23,739 nucleotides of DNA from positions 1 to 23,739 of the forward strand of contig CAZDCW010000020.1 in assembly GCA_964504135.1 (NCBI GenBank), written 5' to 3'. Positions 20,435 through 23,739 of this stretch are shown here, in pieces (position 1 is the first letter of the stretch; every line of letters begins with the position of its first letter). Source of the stretch: JACPTG01 sp964504135. GTDB lineage: Archaea; Nanobdellota; Nanobdellia; Woesearchaeales; UBA10216. The position numbers and the translations under genes were made by a program. Under the pieces are notes generated by a model. That model was not told the DNA's origin. It did no database searches and saw only the letters and a program-made list of their open reading frames with translations.

Positions 20435-21597
20435 AAGGGAGATACGGCGAGTTTGGGGGAAAATACGTGTCTGAACTGCTGCTGCCTGTGCTTGACCAGC
20501 TTGACAGGGCATTCTCCATGGCTAGGAGAGACAGCCAGTTTAACTCAACTCTTAACGTTTACCTGAAAAAATATGCTGGCAGGCCAACGCCTCTTTACCT
20601 GGCTGAAAGGCTTGGTAAGAACCTGGGCTTGAGGATTTACCTGAAAAGGGAGGACCTGCTCCACACAGGAGCCCATAAGATAAACAATACCCTCGGCCAG
20701 GGTCTGCTTGCAAGATACATGGGCAAAAAAAGGGTTATAGCAGAGACCGGCGCTGGCCAGCACGGAGTGGCAACAGCAACAGCAGCTGCCCTGCTTGGGC
20801 TTGAATGTGACATATTCATGGGCGAAAAAGACGCGGAAAGGCAGAAGCTGAACGTTTACAGGATGAAGCTGCTGGGAGCTAAGGTCAAAATAGTGGGCGC
20901 AGGCTCAAAAACGCTGAAGGACGCCATAAACGAGGCCTTGAGGGACTATGCAGCGAACCACAGGGATACGCACTATCTGTTGGGCTCTGCGCTTGGCCCA
21001 TATCCTTTCCCGAAAATAGTTAAGCATTTCCAGTCAGTAATTGGAAAAGAGGCCAAAAGGCAGATAATTAAGGAAGAAGGGAGGCTTCCGGATTTTCTGG
21101 TTGCCTGCGTCGGCGGGGGAAGCAATGCAATCGGGCTGTTTGCGCCTTTCCTGAGTAAAAAGGTAAAGCTGATTGGAGTGGAGGCAGCGGGCAGGGGATT
21201 GAAGACGAAAAAGCATGCTGCGCGGATAAGTGGGGATGGCGAAGTCGGGATTTTGCATGGGACAAGAACCTATGTCCTGCAGGACCGCTATGGCCAGATA
21301 AGGGAAACGCATTCCATATCAGCAGGGCTTGACTACCCTGCAATCGGACCCGAACACTCAAATCTTTACGCTAGGCAAAAAGCAGCGTATGTTGCAGTCA
21401 CAGATAAGGCTGCAATGAAGGGATTTCACTTGTTGTGCCGAACAGAAGGGATAATACCTGCGCTTGAGCCTGCGCATGCAATAGGTTACCTGCCAAAGCT
21501 TGCCAGGCATAACCCAGGAAGCTTGGTCATTGTTAACCTTTCAGGAAGGGGCGACAAGGACGTTGAGCAGATAGCAAGGGCTGAGGGGGTATTATGA
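20431..21597 (+). CDS. trpB: Tryptophan synthase beta subunit (TrpB1 type)
   Basis: This 388-residue PLP enzyme condenses indole with serine. The PLP lysine is K83 (HTGAHKINN), the catalytic Glu is E105 (AETGAGQHG), the phosphate loop is CVGGGSNAIG, and the C-terminal Ser is in NLSGRGDKD. The start GRYGEFGGKYVSE and the overall length place it in the TrpB1 class that pairs with TrpA, not the longer stand-alone TrpB2. The stop overlaps the trpA start as ATGA, consistent with coupled production of the alpha2beta2 complex. Confidence 0.96.
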   Translation: MKGRYGEFGGKYVSELLLPVLDQLDRAFSMARRDSQFNSTLNVYLKKYAGRPTPLYLAERLGKNLGLRIYLKREDLLHTGAHKINNTLGQGLLARYMGKKRVIAETGAGQHGVATATAAALLGLECDIFMGEKDAERQKLNVYRMKLLGAKVKIVGAGSKTLKDAINEALRDYAANHRDTHYLLGSALGPYPFPKIVKHFQSVIGKEAKRQIIKEEGRLPDFLVACVGGGSNAIGLFAPFLSKKVKLIGVEAAGRGLKTKKHAARISGDGEVGILHGTRTYVLQDRYGQIRETHSISAGLDYPAIGPEHSNLYARQKAAYVAVTDKAAMKGFHLLCRTEGIIPALEPAHAIGYLPKLARHNPGSLVIVNLSGRGDKDVEQIARAEGVL

Positions 21598-22331
21598 AGC
21601 TTATACCTTACATCTGCTGCGGCGACCCTGACAGGGAATTCACTATGGGGCTGATAAGGACTCTGGCTCCGTATTCACATATGATTGAGCTTGGAATACC
21701 CTTTTCAGACCCTGTCTGTGACGGCAAAACCATTCAGGATGCGTCAACCCGGGCGCTGAAAAATGGGGCGAGCATAAACACTGCGTTTTCAATAGCGAAA
21801 AGTGCAAGGGGAACGTCAAGGCTGGTTTTTATGACGTATTACAATCTGGTGCATCAGTTTGGAGCAAGAAGCTTCCTGAGGAAGGCTGCGAAGTCAGGAG
21901 TGGAGGCAGTAATAATTCCTGACCTTCTGTTCGGCGAGGACCGGGAATTCGGGGCAGTCGCAGAAGAAGAGGGCATTAAGGTAATATGCATGATAGCCCC
22001 GAACACTGGCTTAAGCCGCGCCAGGCTGATGCTGCGGCAGCCAGCTCCGTTTGCCTATCTGGTGTCAGCCTCAGGCACCACAGGGGCAAGGGGAAGAGTT
22101 GCAGGAGAAAGCATCAGCTTTGTAAGGAGGATCAGGGCAGTGGCTCGCGGAAAGGAGCTGTTCGTCGGGTTTGGAATATCCAGCAGGGAGCAGGCGGACA
22201 AATACGTTGCTGCGGGCGCTGACGGAGTGGTAATAGGGAGCAGGATTATAGACATATACAGCAAATCCATAGGCCAGGGAAGAGGCGTTGCCCTGGAGAA
22301 GGTGGAAAGGTTTGCAAAAAGCTTTAAATAA
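21594..22331 (+). CDS. trpA: Tryptophan synthase alpha subunit
   Basis: This 245-residue TIM barrel cleaves indole-3-glycerol phosphate and passes indole to TrpB. Catalytic residues are E32 (IELGIPFSDP) and D43 (PVCDGKTIQ; the family usually has ADGP here). The phosphate loop includes SASGTTGARG, GFGISSREQ and GVVIGSRII. The N terminus is about 17 residues shorter than in E. coli, as in other archaea. Its last codons and stop (TTTAAATAA) also form the TATA box of trpS. Confidence 0.95.
   Translation: MKLIPYICCGDPDREFTMGLIRTLAPYSHMIELGIPFSDPVCDGKTIQDASTRALKNGASINTAFSIAKSARGTSRLVFMTYYNLVHQFGARSFLRKAAKSGVEAVIIPDLLFGEDREFGAVAEEEGIKVICMIAPNTGLSRARLMLRQPAPFAYLVSASGTTGARGRVAGESISFVRRIRAVARGKELFVGFGISSREQADKYVAAGADGVVIGSRIIDIYSKSIGQGRGVALEKVERFAKSFK
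22323..22330 (+). promoter_or_regulatory. trpS: trpS promoter embedded in the trpA stop region
   Basis: TTTAAATA overlaps the trpA Phe-Lys-stop codons and lies about 27 bp before the ATG at 22354. This predicts separate, leaderless transcription of trpS in addition to read-through from the trp operon. Confidence 0.6.
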
Positions 22332-22353
22332 GCGTTTGGGGGTTAGCATCAGG

Positions 22354-23448
22354 ATGAATAAGCAAAAAATGATAGACCCTTACGGAAGCGAGCTGATTAA
22401 GGATTATTCAAAGCTTATAACAGATTTCCACCTGGAGAAATTTGAGCCTTCCTTGTTTCCGAACCCCAACAGGCTGATGAGGAGGGGCGTTGTTTTCTCA
22501 GGTTTGGGGCAGAAGGTCATTGCGGATGCAATCCGCGGCAAAAAGCCCTTTTACGTTCTCTCAGGCATTATGCCTTCTGGGGAGAAAATCCATTTCGGCA
22601 CGAAAACGGTTGTGGAGAATATTGCATACTTTCAGAAGCATGGGGCCGAGACCTTCATCCTTGTTGCAGACCTTGAGGCTGCTGCAACCAGGGAGGTTTC
22701 GCTTGAGCAGGCTAAGAAAAGGGCGCTTGACTTTCACATTCCCGCATATATTGCCCTGGGCCTTGACCCTGGGAGGACAACTTTTTATTTTCAGTCTGAG
22801 AATGTTGAGGTGATGAGGGCGACTGCAGCCCTTTCCAGGAAGGTTACCCTAAATCAGTTTATGGCGCTGTACGGCAACGCAGAACCAGAACGCATCCTCT
22901 CAGCAATAACGCAGGTTGCTGATATTCTTTACCCTCAATTCAGGAAGCGCATGCCAGGCATCATTCCTGTCGGGCCTGACCAGCTTCCTCACATACTTCT
23001 CACCAGGGATATTGTTGGGAGGATGAGGAGCGAAAAGTACGTGCCGCCATCTGCAATTTTCAACAAGTACACGCCTTCACTTGACGGCTCTATGAAGATG
23101 TCCAAGTCAAAGCCTGAGTCATGCATTGAGCTTCCTGAGGATCCAAGGCTTGCCTGCAGGAAGATAGGCAGGGCCCTGAGCGGTGGCAGGGACAGCCTTG
23201 CAGAGCACAGGAAACTGGGTGCAGTGGTGGAAAAGGACATGGCTTTTGAGCTTCTGAAGCAGCATCTTGTTGATGATGACCAGGAGCTTGGCAGGATTTA
23301 CAGGGAATACAGGTCAGGCAGGATGACTTCCGGCGAGGTGAAGGAGATTGCCTGCCAGAGGATGACTGAGTTCATGAGGGACTTGGAAAGCGGCATTAGG
23401 GAAGCCAGAGGCAGGGTTTCAGAGCTAAAGTTCGTGAAGCCTGTTTGA
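22354..23448 (+). CDS. trpS: Tryptophanyl-tRNA synthetase (archaeal/eukaryotic type)
   Basis: This 364-residue class I synthetase charges tRNA-Trp. The HIGH-equivalent is PSGEKIHFG (74-82) and KMSKS is at 248-252. GPDQLPHILLTRDI and the N-terminal segment (EKFEPSLFPNPNRLMRRGVVFSG) are typical of archaeal/eukaryotic TrpRS rather than the bacterial form. The ATG at 22354 is chosen because it is the first ATG after a TATA box at the expected distance; an in-frame TTG at 22288 lies inside trpA and adds unconserved residues. Its place after trpA links tryptophan supply with tRNA charging. Confidence 0.95.
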   Translation: MNKQKMIDPYGSELIKDYSKLITDFHLEKFEPSLFPNPNRLMRRGVVFSGLGQKVIADAIRGKKPFYVLSGIMPSGEKIHFGTKTVVENIAYFQKHGAETFILVADLEAAATREVSLEQAKKRALDFHIPAYIALGLDPGRTTFYFQSENVEVMRATAALSRKVTLNQFMALYGNAEPERILSAITQVADILYPQFRKRMPGIIPVGPDQLPHILLTRDIVGRMRSEKYVPPSAIFNKYTPSLDGSMKMSKSKPESCIELPEDPRLACRKIGRALSGGRDSLAEHRKLGAVVEKDMAFELLKQHLVDDDQELGRIYREYRSGRMTSGEVKEIACQRMTEFMRDLESGIREARGRVSELKFVKPV

Positions 23449-23457
23449 CCGCCTCAG

Positions 23458-23739
23458 TTAGCCTCGTTCTATACTGACGCCAGGCAATTTGGAAAAGGCT
23501 CTGTCCCCTGTGAGGAAGATGAAATTGTTCTTCCTGGCATATAAATAACCAAGGACATCGATATAGGAAAATTTCTTGCCTTGGCTTCTTTCAGCCAACC
23601 TTAACTTCATGGCTGAGGGGATTATCGATTCATTGAAATCCCCTGCAATTGGAAGAAAGAATGCAAGCGACTGTTCAGCAGATTCCTCGCTGTATTTTCT
23701 AAGCAGGTAATAGTAGAGCTCTGCCATGTTGTTTTTGAG
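23458..23739 (-). CDS. PIN-domain (VapC-like) protein, partial at the window edge
   Basis: The frame runs off the right edge; 93 C-terminal residues are visible. The PIN pattern is clear: conserved Glu in NNMAELYYYLLRKY, a central acidic Asp in SYIDVLGYLYARKNN, and the Asp of FLTGDRAFSKLPG. The N-terminal Asp of the active site would lie outside the window, so the apparent internal Met at 23725-23727 is not the start. VapC proteins are metal-dependent RNases usually paired with a VapB antitoxin upstream, which cannot be seen. It converges on trpS. Confidence 0.75.
   Translation of the reverse strand, partial: LKNNMAELYYYLLRKYSEESAEQSLAFFLPIAGDFNESIIPSAMKLRLAERSQGKKFSYIDVLGYLYARKNNFIFLTGDRAFSKLPGVSIERG

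Noticed and set aside
1..23739. tRNA, rRNA, CRISPR arrays, insertion sequences or replication origin
   Set aside because: No cloverleaf-like genes, regular spaced repeats, transposase genes or origin-type repeat clusters were recognised by reading; a covariance-model scan was not possible.

Overview
The window is archaeal chromosomal DNA, probably from an uncultivated lineage, possibly DPANN-like, although the lineage cannot be fixed from this sequence. The evidence is a recurring TATTTAAA/TTTAAATA-type TATA box 26-34 bp upstream of first ATG codons (leaderless or near-leaderless mRNAs), an archaeal/eukaryotic-type tryptophanyl-tRNA synthetase, an archaeal presenilin homologue, and a PF01877-type RNA-binding protein. 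Arg codons are mostly AGG/AGA. Coding is dense, with many 1-16 nt overlaps.

Layout. 1-240: tail of an HxlR-type regulator. 295-824 (minus): a DUF4258 toxin with a zinc-finger/AbrB antitoxin and a palindromic operator. 901-1812 (minus): presenilin-like GxGD protease with a terminator. 1857-2297: RNA-binding protein. 2304-3434 (minus): alanine dehydrogenase. 3435-3997: a long regulatory interval. 3998-13962: an eleven-gene aromatic operon, aroF-aroB-aroQ-aroDE-aroA-aroK-aroC-tyrA-pheA-tktN-tktC, which makes chorismate by the DAHP (bacterial-type) route, feeds the Phe and Tyr branches, and includes a split transketolase able to supply erythrose 4-phosphate. 13964-15091 (minus): a secreted protein with VGIGT repeats. 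15159-16391: three small related proteins of unknown function plus a frameshifted small winged-helix gene. 16412-22331: a trp operon (winged-helix gene, trpE-G-D-C-B-A; no trpF seen). 22354-23448: trpS with its own promoter. 23458 to the edge (minus): a partial PIN-domain protein.

The most interesting signal lies in the aro leader. A TATA box at 3804-3812 is followed 26 bp later by a 20-codon ORF (3838-3900) ending FSFYFWY-stop, so six of its last seven residues are Phe, Tyr or Trp. Three bases after its stop comes a 7-bp GC-rich stem (3904-3910 with 3931-3937) and a T6 run (3943-3948), then the operon for all three aromatic amino acids. This has the layout of a ribosome-mediated attenuator in an archaeon, starting from a leaderless message. 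A weaker leader-ORF candidate with one Trp codon in a hairpin loop precedes the trp operon, beside a winged-helix gene whose paralogue heads the neighbouring small-protein cluster.

Together the two operons form a nearly complete supercluster for Phe, Tyr and Trp. It has protein-level feedback elements (ACT domains in AroF and PheA, an LLES motif in TrpE) and apparent transcript-level sensing. The aminotransferase for the last Phe/Tyr step and phosphoribosylanthranilate isomerase are not in the window.
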